Part shown: one piece after another, positions 1 through 10,066 of the stretch | How the letters are laid out: each line of letters starts with the position of its first letter | How positions within the stretch are numbered: the stretch's first letter is position 1 | Assembly (NCBI RefSeq): GCF_047495875.1 | Contig: NC_092468.1 | Span: 2,207,345-2,271,344 of the forward strand | Direction: 5' to 3' | Length of the DNA: 64,000 nt | Origin: Pithys albifrons albifrons | Lineage: Eukaryota; Chordata; Aves; Passeriformes; Thamnophilidae | Translations under genes and position numbers: made by a program | Notes under the pieces: model-generated | The model's input: the letters and a program-made list of their open reading frames with translations, nothing else | The model's database searches: none | Told to the model about the DNA's origin: nothing

Positions 1-27
1 TTTTTTCCTCCTTTTTTTTTTTTTTTT
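1..27. repeat. T-rich low-complexity tract
   Basis: Nearly pure T with two C interruptions, at the left edge of the window. It lies upstream of the acceptor of the putative last exon and would be intronic. Confidence 0.7.
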
Positions 28-160
28 CTGCTCTCAGAAGCCTTTGGGTTTCACTGGCACTGGCTGCAGGACAGGGAGGGTCAGCAGTGAAGGAGGTACC
101 AAGTCTCGAGCACCAGATGAGTTATTCTCACCCTTTTCTCCTTTCCCTCTTGCCTTGCAG

Positions 161-490
161 GGGCATCGAGTCCAGCACTGCAGCCGGGCAGCAGCACCAA
201 GAGGGGTCCCCAGGGACTGCTCCCCCTGCCACCCACCAGATGATGCTCCGGGAGGTCCCTGCAGCGCCCCGGGTCCCTGTTCCCCCTACCCTGTCCTGTA
301 CATAACCAGTGAGATGTCTGTAAAAGATTTCAACCCTCGGAATTTTTTTTGCCCTCCTTCCCAACCCCACCACCCCCTTCCTTTCCCAATTTGTTGATTG
401 TGTTGAAATTGTCGGAGTTTGTAACAGTAACTTTCAGAGAATATTGTACTAAAGAGAAAATTGCACTCAATAAAAATGATGAAAGAAGCC
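161..490 (+). other. Probable 3' terminal exon and 3'UTR of an unidentified gene
   Basis: A long pyrimidine tract ends in TTGCAG at 155-160, a strong splice acceptor. A GC-rich stretch follows, then an AT-richer 3'UTR with a polyadenylation signal at 469-474. The incoming splice phase is unknown, so three short tails are possible. One stops at TGA 241-243 and reads as a proline/leucine-rich tail ending LPLPPTR. One stops at TAA 303-305 and ends PPTLSCT. One stays open to about 395. The first has the most coding-like third positions, but this is a weak argument. Only the end of the gene lies in the window and I do not recognise the protein. The rest of the transcription unit would lie upstream of position 1. 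Confidence 0.5.
469..474 (+). terminator. Polyadenylation signal AATAAA
   Basis: A canonical AATAAA lies about 310 bases after the acceptor at 160, at the end of an AT-rich 3'UTR-like stretch. Cleavage would be expected about 10-25 bases downstream. It supports reading 161-490 as a last exon on the plus strand. Confidence 0.5.
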
Positions 491-1023
491 TGGTCCCTTT
501 CCTTCCCCTTCCCAGGGGCAGCCTCTCTGCTGCCCACTTCTCTTCAGCTCAGAGTATTTGCCATGAATATTCATTTGGGGAACTGGCAGTGCTCCATCAC
601 TCCTTGACTTACCTCGAATGTTGATGTCTATCAGATTTGGCTCCCCGGTTTGTAAATGAAGTGACTTTATTCTCGGCGATTCCTATCGGAGGTTGCTCGC
701 TGCAAAAGGGCCAGGAGAAGGAATTTTCTTGGCACAGCTTTTTCTGTGGAGTGCATTTCAAAGCCCTCGTGTGCGATCGCTGAGGGAAGCCGCGCTGGAA
801 GCGCTTACTGGGATGAAAGTGCCGTCCCTGCTGGCGGAGCACGGAGGCTCCTCACTTCCCGAGTCGTGCTGGAGCCTGTCCATGAAAGGCTGATGCTCAT
901 CTTGAACCTGCTTTCCTTAAGGATTACTGTAAATCATGGCAGGAAAACGAATTCTTCCTTTTGCATTGGCTGCGCTCGGGCATTTTATCCTGCTGGGATC
1001 ACACGACCCATCCATCCCTCTCA
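491..1023. other. Unique sequence, no gene seen
   Basis: Downstream flank of the putative polyadenylation site. It has a mild CpG-containing patch around 675-860 and no recognisable repeat. The short open frames here lack splice or start context. Confidence 0.5.
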
Positions 1024-1129
1024 GACACAGGGTGGGATTCTTGGGGTGTCTGGGCAGGGCCAGGGGCTGGACTCCCTGATCCCTGTGGGTCGCTTCCAAG
1101 TCAGGATATTCTATGATGTGACTCTGTGA
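1024..1129 (+). mobile_element. CR1 LINE 3' fragment
   Basis: It has the CR1 tail pattern: a GGTGGGATT-type segment, then a 'gactccctgatccctgtgg' variant of the conserved tail, then a degenerate ATTCTATGAT end. Only about 105 bp are present, strongly 5' truncated. Confidence 0.85.
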
Positions 1130-3344
1130 TCCATGTGAAGCTACCTGAGGGCAGCTGATCCTGCCAGCACTGGGAACATTGAGGGCTAAAACAGGGGCTA
1201 AAAGTTGGATAGATTTAGAAATATTTAGAAATATGCAGCCACCAACGACATACTTGGGGTTCAGAAAGAGGAGCTGCTACTGGGAGAGCTTTGGAGGTGG
1301 GGGATACAGGCTTCCCACACCCCATGGTTTTGGGGGGGATTGGGAGGGAGGGAGGCAAGCACTGGTTCAGCTGGAGGTGGGGCTGGCACGTCCCTGTGGT
1401 CCCAGGTGTCCTGTGATTCTCCCATCAGTGGTGTTACCGATGTGGGGTGTTCTCAGGGCTCCCATCAGGAGGTCTGGAAGTTCTTGCTGCTTCTGTGGGG
1501 TCATTATAGCTGGAATTTTTTTGTGATAGGGTTTTTGACCAGCTGAGTTCCATGTGCTGGTGGTGACGGTTCCCTGGGCTCACACACCACAGTGACATTT
1601 GCCTCAATCTCTTGCACAGGACTGTTGTTTGGGGTGTTTGGGGAGTTTTTTTGCCAAGCCCATCCTGACAAATGAAAGCAGAGCATCTCTGCCATAAAAT
1701 CCAGCCTCCTGGCAGGTCTTTGGACATGCAAGATGCAAATAGACAGCAGCTGATGGAGGGCAGAATGAAGTTGTTTGTGTGTCCTTAATCGAGTAGATAC
1801 TTGATTTATTGGGCTACTGGTGTGGTTGAAAACAGTGTTCATATTTCTGGAGCCCTCTGGGATTTGGGGCTCTGAGAGAGTATATCCTTTACACAGGTCA
1901 CTCTGAGGTTTTCCTCTTAAGTAACCAAAAGACATTTACAGCCAGTGCTTAACATTCCTGCAGTAACTTGCTTGGGAATAGCCTTTCAACGGGGTCTGGG
2001 GGAGCCCTGCTGACAGTTTGATGGTTACTGGGACAGCAGGGAGCCTGGAGCCCCTTGGCAGAGCCTGGATGTGCCTGGACCTTCCCCTCCCTCCTATGGA
2101 TTTATACAGCTGCAGGCTGTGCAACCTGTGCTTTATTTTCCCTGTGGGCCACCCAGTCACCAGCTTCACCTGCATCCCAGCTGGAACGAGATGTCATTTA
2201 CCAAGGCCACACAGCGGCCAAAAAAACTTTCCCTGAGGTTTGAATATAGACACAGGTGGCTGTCACAGCCAGAACAGAGACCAACCCTAAGAATGAAAAA
2301 TCTTTCCTTCATGGCTCTCAGCCTTGAAAAATGGAAGTAGTGTGTTGACTCCAATTACCCCTCGGCAGCTCCCAGAGATCTCAATACACCCAATGCTCTG
2401 GCACACCAGTGTGATGCTGGACTAACTCCGGCACTGGTGGTGGAGTAAATCCTTATTTTCCCCATGGAAACTGAGCTGGGATGGTGCCTGACACGGGGCA
2501 GGGGGAGAAGAGCTCCCTGGCAGACACGATGCTCTGTGGGGAGCAATGTGGGGGCCTCCCCCGGGGGTTCACACGTGGGGTCTGCTGGGAGACACTTGCT
2601 CTCATTCCATTGCTGAGGCACAAGGCACAGCTCTGGCCTGAGGACAGCCCTTCCCAGGGGAAGGAGGTGGCTGGGAATGTATTGGCTGCACAGAGACGTG
2701 GGGGCAGTGAAGGAGGGGGAGGATGGAGGATGGAGGGGGAGGTGGGAGACACACACATCCCTGTCCTCCCCACCTCCTCTCCCGCCCACATTCGGCAGTG
2801 AAAGACAAATAAAAGACGAGCCCAAGAGGACCATCGGCTAAATTGTAATTGGAGCAATATGGTCTGATGATAAAGTTACATGCCAGCCCACATTAACTGG
2901 CAGCAGCTGCTGGAATTATTGGAGATGCCTCATTGCCTATTCCAAGTGCCGGGATTTTCCTGGAGGACAAGCCGGGCAAGGCTGCAGCCGTGCTGAAGAG
3001 CCGAGGCTGGAGCCAGGAGGGCTCAGATGGAGCAGGGCTGAGGCTGCTGCAGTGTTGAAATCTCCAGACCCTGTGGGAGAGGTTTTGGGGGATGCTCCAG
3101 GAAAGTCGCCTCCTGTTGTCAGGCAAATGTCTTGGTTCTGTTTCTCTGGTCTCACCACACACCCCCTAAGTGGCAGGCACAGCCTGCACCCTGCCTGCAC
3201 CCCAGGGGGATTGGGACAGGGCAGGATTTACTCCTCTCAGTTGCTTTTATCTGGATTTGAGGTTCTGCCTTGATTAAACCTGCACGGCCACTCCTCTTTG
3301 CTGCCCCAAAGCCACCAGTGTCAAGGGGGGGACCTCTGTCCCCT
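1130..3344. other. Unique sequence with one possible conserved island
   Basis: No gene or transposon is recognised. A single octamer-like ATGCAAAT lies at 1733-1740. The part at 2795-2945 is AT-richer and contains TAATTG and ATTATTGG-like sites, so it is listed separately. The remainder is moderately GC-rich with only short chance open frames. Confidence 0.5.
2795..2945. promoter_or_regulatory. Candidate conserved noncoding element
   Basis: A low-repeat AT-rich island in GC-richer surroundings. It contains GTAATTGG, TGATGATAAA and GGAATTATTGG motifs of homeodomain or SOX type. The assignment rests on composition and motif density only, and no alignment was available. Confidence 0.25.
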
Positions 3345-3882
3345 CAGGCAAGACTCCACCTGCAGAGGTGCCTCCAGCCCTGGGGGCCCAGCACAGGAAG
3401 GATGTGGAGCTTCTGGAGCCAGTCCAGGAGAAGGCATAAAGATGCTGCAAGGGCTGGAGCCCCTCTGCTCTGGAGAGAGGCTGGGACAGCTGGGCGTGTT
3501 TGGCTGAAGAAGAGAAGGCTCCAGGGAGACCTGAGAGCTCCTTCCACTGCCTAAAGGGGCTCCAAGAGAGCTGAAGAGGGACCTGGGCAAGGGCATGGAG
3601 TGACAAAGGAAAAGGTGAATAGCTTCCTACTGCCAGGGGGCAGGATTAGATGGGATATTGGGAAGAAATTCCTCCTTGTGAGTGTGGGAAGGACCTGGCA
3701 CAAGTTGTCCAGAGAAGATGTGGCTGCCCCTTCCCTGGACGTGTTGAAGGCCAGGTTGGACAGGGTTTGGAGCAACCTGGGCTAGTTAGCCACTAGGAAG
3801 GTGTCCCTGCCCATGGCAAGAGGTGGAAATGGATGAACTTTCAGGTCCCTTCAACTGAAACCATTGTGTGATTCCATGATTT
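3345..3882 (+). mobile_element. CR1 LINE 3' fragment, about 540 bp
   Basis: One of the longest CR1 pieces here. The order matches the CR1 3' region: a cluster of 'caggaaggatgtggagctt' type, an 'aggctccagggagacct' segment, 'agaaattcctcc', 'aaggccaggttggacaggg', then 'aggtcccttcaactgaaacc' and a TGTGATTCCATGATT end. It is 5' truncated with no reverse transcriptase coding region. Confidence 0.93.
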
Positions 3883-5094
3883 CCCATGAAGCTCTCAGAT
3901 ACATGCTCTCACCCAGCTAACTGAGCAAATCCCACCTCCTGAGATTTGTGTGGGAAGGAAGATACCTTTGAGCTGCTTCTCTGCTGTGAGCTGGGCTCCC
4001 CTGTCCCTGCCCTCGGCAATGGAGAGGATGCAGCAATGGAGAGGATGCAGGACCAGCCCCTTGACAAGACCTCTTGCACCGCCTGGCCCTGGGAGAGTGG
4101 GAATGCTTTGCTGTGAGGTGCACTGGGGTGCTGGCATTAACCTCAGGGGGAAGTTGTCCTGGGGACTGTCCCTGCTGCTTGCAGAACGCTGGAGATACTG
4201 GTGGCCCTCTGAAGGAGCATGGAAAGTGAGAAGCTCCCCAAAATCCCAAAATATTCATGCTGCCTGGCTCACGACCCCACACATCCTGGTGCTATGAGGT
4301 GGTCACTCATCACTGCAGCTGGAGGAGGAGTTGCCCTCCCTGGATCTCTGGTGGCAGCACTGGAGCTGCTCCTCAGCCTTTCCCCCTGGCACCACACACA
4401 GCCCACATGTTATTCACCGTGTGTCTTCCCAGCACTGCGCTGCACGTGGAACTGTTCATCTCCCTCGTGGGCTCTTTCCATGGCTCTCTAATCAGAGTTT
4501 CTTAGTTCCTTATAAACACTAATGAATTCATTTTCCCATGCCCTTATGAGGGAAATGGGGTGTTATATCTCCTTCACACACAGCAAACTCGAGCGTGGAT
4601 CTGGGGACTCCAAAGTGTGTTGGCTCCCTGGGAGGGCAGGAGTGCTGGTTTGCCACACTCTGGCTGTGGTTGGCACCCAGCAGTGGCCATGAGCATCAGC
4701 CACTGTCCCAGCAAGGAGGGTGGGTGATGCCCACACTAGAGCCTGTGGTCTCCACTCAGCCTTCATCCCAGCAGCTCCATCCTCCTGGGGAACACACCTT
4801 CCCTCCCGGATTTAGCATCTGTTTGGTCATTTGGCTTTGTGAACATGTGGGGCCAATGTTATGGGTGGTGTCTCCTCCATGGGACACCCTTTGTGCTGAG
4901 GAAGAGGGTGCAGCTTTGCACACCCACCAGATCCCCAAATTTGTGTGCAACTGGAGATGGTGCTGGGAGGTGGTTCTTAAAGCAACTCCTGTGTTGATCA
5001 GCGACGGTCACCAGGCAGCACACAGTATGTTAAAATCATGTAACCAAAACACCTCAGCAGCTTCACCCACTGTCATGGGCTTTTCCCCCAGGAC
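3883..5094. other. Unique sequence with a tiny duplication
   Basis: No gene or mobile element is recognised. A 17-bp unit occurs twice head-to-tail at 4017-4050. The plus-strand open frame at 4595-5326 is long for the region, but it runs into the CR1 at 5095-5339 and has no coding signature. Confidence 0.5.
4017..4050. repeat. 17-bp tandem duplication, two copies
   Basis: The unit CAATGGAGAGGATGCAG occurs at 4017-4033 and again at 4034-4050 with no mismatch. It looks like a simple replication-slippage event. Confidence 0.9.
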
Positions 5095-5339
5095 AACTCA
5101 GGGGAGGGTTAGGTTAGATATTAGGAAAAGGTTCCTCTCCCAGAGGGTGGTGGGCACTGACCAGGCTCCCCAGGGCAGTGGGCACAGCCCCAAGGCTGCC
5201 AGAGCTCCAGGAGGGTTTGGACAAAGCTCTAAAGAACAGGGTGGGATTGTTGGGGTGTCCTGGGTAGGGCCAGGAGTTTATATGGATGATCCTTGTGAGT
5301 CCCTTCCAACTCAAAACATTCTGTGATTCTATGATTCTA
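5095..5339 (+). mobile_element. CR1 LINE 3' fragment
   Basis: The tail has a 'gatattaggaaaaggttcc' start, the segment 'gggcagtgggcacagcccc', the 'ggtgggattgttggggtg' stretch and a clean ATTCTGTGATTCTATGATTCT end. It belongs to the same subfamily as the pieces at 1024, 16665 and, on the other strand, 10067, 17653, 31839 and 34724. Confidence 0.95.
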
Positions 5340-6316
5340 AGTCAGAGAGAAGCCTGGTGGTTTATTTGTCTGGGACCTGCTGTCCCCAACAGGAAGCTCA
5401 GGTGTGTCTGTAGCTGTGAACGTGTCCCCGGGCTGCCTGTGGGCACATCAGAAACTTAAGGAGTGCAGAAGCATCCCATCCTTGCCTGCTCCCCTTTCCC
5501 ATTTGCTGATGCAGGCATCCCTCCCATCTCCCCATAAAATACAAACACCCTTCCCCTTTGCAGGGCCATTCCCGCTGGCTCCCGTGCCCGGGGGCAGCCG
5601 GTGCCGCTCCGCGGCTCTCGGGGCGCGGATGCTGTGCCAGTTTCCCTGGGATGCTCTGCAGCTCCTCCCCGCCCTCCCTCTCAGCGAAGCTGCCTGTGAG
5701 ACGCCGCTCTCGTTAGAGCAGACGCCGGCACCGATAGCCCTGACAAGCAGCAATTACTGCGCTGACAAAATAAAAGTTTTGAGTTGTTTTGCAAATATTT
5801 TTGAAGCCCCGATACAGCAGCAGAAGTGGGCGTAATTACACATAAAAGTGTATCTCCTTTACAGTCTTTTAATTATCTACTCAGGTGAACCATAATTTGA
5901 GGGGGAAATGCTTTAAATCTGTTCATTTCTAATAAGAAAAAATGAGGTGGGAGAGTGTTATTTTAATGTAATTAGGAGGAGATAGGGCTGGATGGATGGG
6001 TGAGGGAGCAGGGAGCTGTGCTGTGCTCCGGGGACCTCGGGCTCTGCTCCCTCCCCTCTCACCATGTGAGTCCTCTCTCCTTGCTGGGCAGAACATTAAC
6101 ACTGTGGTGGAATTAAGTGTCTGTTCACAAGTGCTGACAATATTCTTAAGTCTTGTCATCAACCTTCCTGAGCCCAGCTTTGCCAGGAGTTGCCCTGCAA
6201 AGCCTGGGATCACTGAGGGACCCAACTGACACTGGTCTGCTCTTGCAGATCATTCTCCAGCCACATCAGCAGAACCTCTGAAGGCCAGTGTGGAAGTGAG
6301 TGTTGTCCTGTGGGAA
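5340..6316. other. Unique sequence with a CpG-rich patch and an AT-rich island
   Basis: The part at 5570-5740 is GC-rich with many CpGs and short open frames. It is followed at once by an AT-rich island (5750-5985, listed separately). No transposon was seen. Confidence 0.5.
5750..5985. promoter_or_regulatory. Candidate conserved noncoding element next to a CpG-rich patch
   Basis: AT-rich and repeat-free. It contains CGTAATTACAC, TTTTAATTATC and TGTAATTAGG homeodomain-type sites and an AAATATTTTTG stretch. The CpG-rich neighbour on the left and the sharp change in composition make it look like a regulatory module. No conservation evidence was available. Confidence 0.35.
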
Positions 6317-6445
6317 GAGAATCACAACAACAGGAAGGACTTTGGGGCTGGAAAGTGACCTTAAAGATTATCTTGTTTCACCCCTCCTTCTATGAAATTA
6401 GGTTGCTCCAAACCCAGTCCAGACAATCTGGGCACCTCCCAGGAC
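6317..6445 (-). mobile_element. Degraded CR1 LINE 3' fragment, reversed
   Basis: It reads like a CR1 tail on the minus strand: AGAATCAC at its left end, 'ctggaaagtgaccttaaag', then an 'aggttgctccaaacccagtc' segment. Divergence is moderate. It is related to the pieces at 43263 and 58523. Confidence 0.7.
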
Positions 6446-6917
6446 TTGGTATCTCTTGCTGGGGACCCAGGTGCCCACACCAGTGGTGCCCACACACATG
6501 TTGCTACAAGCTGAGTCCTGAGTTAAAACTGGTTCCAGAACTCCAGCTTCTGCCAAGAATTAGCTGATACACTAATTTCTCATCTTCCACTTCCATTGCT
6601 GAACTGCTGTCAGATGAGGTGCCTTTACAGTAAATTATTTCCATCCAGTCTGCAGCGTTTCAAGAGAAGAACGAGTGTTGAACTTTATGTTTCTCATAAT
6701 GGCTCCTCAGGGCCCTGGATAAGATCAAACCCTGGCTCCTCTGGGCTGTGTGCTCTACACTTGTGAGGCATCTCCTGCAGAACCTTCAAGCAGAATAGAT
6801 GATCCATCTTCTGGGGTGGAAAGCTATGGGGATGAGGTGACTTTTCCAGGAGTCTGCAGGCAGCCTGTCCCAGGGATGCTGCAGGAGCTCATATAAACTT
6901 GTCTCCCTGTGTTTCAT
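6446..6917. other. Unique sequence, no gene seen
   Basis: The AT-richer part around 6600-6700 could be a weak regulatory island. No repeat or exon signal was recognised. Confidence 0.4.
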
Positions 6918-7067
6918 CTCCCAGGGATCTTCCCAGCAAGTGAAAAGGGATAAACCAGGCTGTTTTCATGGTGCTCTGGCTTTCCCAGGAAGCTCCCAGG
7001 GATCTTCCCAGCAGGTGAAAAGGGATAAACCAGGCTGTTTTCATGGTGCTCTGGCTTTCCCAGGAAG
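6918..7067. repeat. 75-bp tandem duplication, two copies
   Basis: The copies at 6918-6992 and 6993-7067 differ by one base that I can see (CAGCAAG versus CAGCAGG). The unit is 25 codons long, so it stays open in more than one frame and creates repeated peptides on both strands. No coding function is implied. Confidence 0.95.
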
Positions 7068-7594
7068 CCAACAGCCCTCGCTGCCTGTCTGTGCCGTTCC
7101 TGTTATCGTGAATGTCAAGCACTTTGCAAACAGAGGCATTAAATGTCAGATCCTGTCCCTTACAAGCCCTGCTTGTAATTTGAATGCTCAGACATGCTCC
7201 TTGGTCACCTCCATCCTGTTTCCTTCCTCTGATAAGCGGCGTCGCTGGTACTGCTGTGCTGAGGTGAGGCCACAAAGCAGTGCTCTTTATGCCGCTCTGG
7301 GCCTTCATCCCAATGTCTTCATCCTTCCTCCCTGATGTTTACAAAATACTTTGGATGGGATTTCCACCTGGCCCCCAGCTTTAGGGATGGTAACAGGCAT
7401 TTTGGGTGGTGTTTGGGTCCCAGTGACTCTGGTATCTGTGCTGGACCCTTTGACCATCAGATCCAAGCATTCCTTGCAGCTGTGCCCAGGGGAAAGCTCT
7501 TCCCCTTAAAAGCTCAGGCTCCAGCTGAGGCAGGGCCACTCCAGGATTTCTTGCATGGATTTGCCTTTGCTTTCCTCTTGGGTAAGTGAGATGA
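7068..7594. other. Unique sequence, no gene seen
   Basis: Ordinary mixed-composition DNA between the 75-bp duplication and a CR1. No splice or promoter signals stand out. Confidence 0.45.
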
Positions 7595-7954
7595 GGCATG
7601 AAGTTCAACAAGGTCAAGTGCAAGGTCCTGTGTCTGGGTCAGGGCAATCCCAGACATACACACAGGCTGAGTGGAGAAAGGACGGAGAAAGCCCCGAGGA
7701 AAAGGGCTTGGGTGTGGATAAGAGGGAAAGGCTTCAAACTGACAGGGTTAGACTGGATAATAAGAAGGAATTGTTCCCTGTGAGGGTGGTGAGGCCCTGG
7801 CACAGGCTGTGGCTGCCCCATCCCTGGAAGTGTCCAAGGCCAGGTTGGATGGGGCTTGGATCAACCTGTGCTGGTGGGAGGTGCCCCTGCCCATGGCAGG
7901 GGGTGGAATGAGATGGTCTTTAAGGTCCCTCCCAACCCAAACCACTCTATGATA
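7595..7954 (+). mobile_element. CR1 LINE 3' fragment
   Basis: It includes the 'atgaagttcaacaaggtcaa' region seen upstream in longer CR1 copies, then 'gactggataataagaagga', 'aaggccaggttggatgggg', 'ggtggaatgagatggtctt' and CCCAACCCAAACCACTCTATGAT. It is about 360 bp and 5' truncated. Confidence 0.92.
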
Positions 7955-8180
7955 TCAGAAAAAAATTCTTTACAGAGAGACTAATCAGGCATTGGAACGG
8001 GCTGCCCAGAGAGGGGGTGGATTCCCCATCCCTGGAGGTTTTTCAACTGAGCTTGGCCGTGGCACTGAGTGCCATGATCTGGTAAAGGGACTGGAGTTGG
8101 ACCAAGGGTTGGACTCGATGACCTCCGAGGTCTTTTCCAACCCAATCAATTCTATGATTCTATGATTCTATTCTATGACC
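7955..8180 (+). mobile_element. CR1 LINE 3' fragment of a second subfamily
   Basis: It follows the previous CR1 end directly. Its middle reads 'cattggaacgggctgccca' and 'ggactcgatgacctccgagg', and it ends in repeated ATTCTATG units at 8150-8175. The body differs from the neighbour, so this is a separate insertion. The same subfamily is reversed at 15445-16000. Confidence 0.93.
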
Positions 8181-8559
8181 TCTCACATCTCCTGCTGCAA
8201 ACTACCCTGTGGCTTCTCTCCCTTCCTGCTTTTCTGTCAGTTCCCTGTATTTGCCTGCTCTTTGCTTGTTATTTGCTGTTATTTTGGATAATGGGGTGGC
8301 CCAGCAGTGGACAGGTGTGTGTCCTTAGGGAGACAACAAGTTTCCTCCATTCCTGGGTTACTGTTTTCCCCTTGGTGTGCACCCAGGTACTGAGCTGGTG
8401 CCTTTCCCACCCCTGGCAGTGGGAAGAGCCAGGGTGGCTGCCAGCTCTCTGGTTGTTTGTCCTTGATGGAAAAGCTTTCCCCTGGGAACGTGCCAGCTCC
8501 GAGTGGGCGGGTGACACAAAGTGCTCAGCTCAGTCCCATTTGGCGCCTTTCAGATGAGG
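8181..8559. other. Unique sequence, no gene seen
   Basis: Mixed-composition sequence between a CR1 and an AT-rich island. A 131-codon plus-strand open frame starting at 8162 overlaps the CR1 tail and has no supporting signal. Confidence 0.45.
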
Positions 8560-8910
8560 TTTCTCATTTGCACCATGGCATTGATACAGTAAAATAATGC
8601 ATAAAATACACATAATAAATTAAAGCAAATACTGTATGTGCTGGTGCCCAGAAATTTGGGACTTGCTGCACGGCTAACAGGATGCATTTTAATAATTACA
8701 AATGAACCTGCAGCCAAGAGAGCCTTCACTGAGCACACCTGTAATGAATGCAGATGCTGCTGCTCCCTCAGAATGCAGATAATCACATTTGCCAGTGCAT
8801 TAGAGCTGATTTAGGGGTAAACAATAGCTTCCATCTGAATTTCCTTTACAACCTATTGGCTGTAGCAGGTACCTTTTTTCTATTATTTGAAACAATTGTA
8901 AATATTTCAC
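8560..8910. promoter_or_regulatory. Candidate conserved noncoding element, about 350 bp
   Basis: A long, repeat-free AT-rich island. It contains AATAATGCATAAAATAC, TTTTAATAATTAC, CTGTAATGAATG, GATAATCAC and TTGTAAATATTTC stretches that match HOX/POU/GATA/FOX-like sites. It is compact and sharply bounded, as ancient vertebrate enhancers often are. Conservation was not testable. Confidence 0.4.
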
Positions 8911-10066
8911 CAGGCTTTCACGCTGCAGTTGTTTTTTGGGTTTGTTTCTTTCGTGTTTTGGTGGGGGTTTATTTTATTTATTATTTATTTATTGTGAATT
9001 GACAACAGTTGTGTTCAACCTCCATCCAATCCAAGGAGCTTGTGGCTGTTTCCTCCCCTCTCCATCCTTTGTTGGAATAATTGTTCTTCCCACAGTGCCT
9101 GCTGCATGGTTTGTAAGCTTATTTCAGGCTCAGCTGTGGGGATTAGTGATAACGCTGCCTATTGTTGGTATTATTTAAAACTGGAACTAGAACAAGGACA
9201 ATTCCATTCCAACTCCTCTCTGCCTGGGTGAAACAGCACTTACTGACACTGGCCAGGAATCCCAAGGTACAGCTGAGTCTCTGCCTGTCTGGAGGCTGGG
9301 AAAGGCAGGCAGATCTGGTTGGGCAGGCTTTGTTCAACCCCAGAGCTTGGGAATGGCTTTTCCTTGGGTTGCCCCTTCCCTGAGGGTTGTCACTAACTCC
9401 TCCTCAAGCACTGCCCTTGGCCCAGAGATCTCCAAGCAGCTGGAGCAGCAGGGGTGGGATGCTGTGTTGCAGAGGAAATGCTCAGGTTTGATTTCCTCCC
9501 AGCTCAGCAGGGTCTTGGGGGCATTCCAATAGTCCCACACTGGCAGCTGAGTGTGGGGCCAGGGCTGCCCCCAGCTCTGGTGGTCAGCTGCCTTCTCACA
9601 CAGCCCTGCTGCAGCTGGGCTTTGGTTAAGGAGCTGGAGTTGAGCTTTTTCCTCTCTGCATGGCCAGTAATGTGAGACCAGCTCTCCAGCACATGGCCCA
9701 GATCATACATATATATTTTAAGCCAGGTTACTGTCAGGAATATTTCCAAGAATGCCTTGGCACATGCAGAGCTGGTGTTCTTGAGCATCCAGTGCCTTTC
9801 AGGAAGCTTCTCCTGGTTAGAGCAGAGGAGCTTGTGGCAGAGCTGCATGGTCACCCTTGCCCTCATGGTGGGAAGGCTGAGGAGGTAGGAGTTCCCAGGC
9901 TGGTGTGGCAGCAGTGATAGCATCACTGGACCTATCCCTTGGGATTCTTCAACCCTCTATCCCTGGCTATTTGTGCCTTCCCCCCTTAGATTTCACTTGG
10001 GAGTTCAAGGGATGAAGGAATTGTGTTGCTGCCTCTCCTTCCATGGAGCTCCTACAGCCACTAAGG
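8911..10066. other. Unique sequence, no gene seen
   Basis: It starts with a T-rich and TTTA-rich tract around 8930-8998 and then becomes ordinary mixed sequence. No transposon or convincing exon was identified. Confidence 0.5.

Noticed and set aside
1733..1740. Single ATGCAAAT octamer
   Set aside because: An isolated 8-bp match in non-AT-rich sequence is expected by chance in 64 kb.
4595..5326. 243-codon plus-strand open frame
   Set aside because: Its last third lies in a CR1 tail, no splice or Kozak-type context was seen, and the peptide has no recognisable domain.
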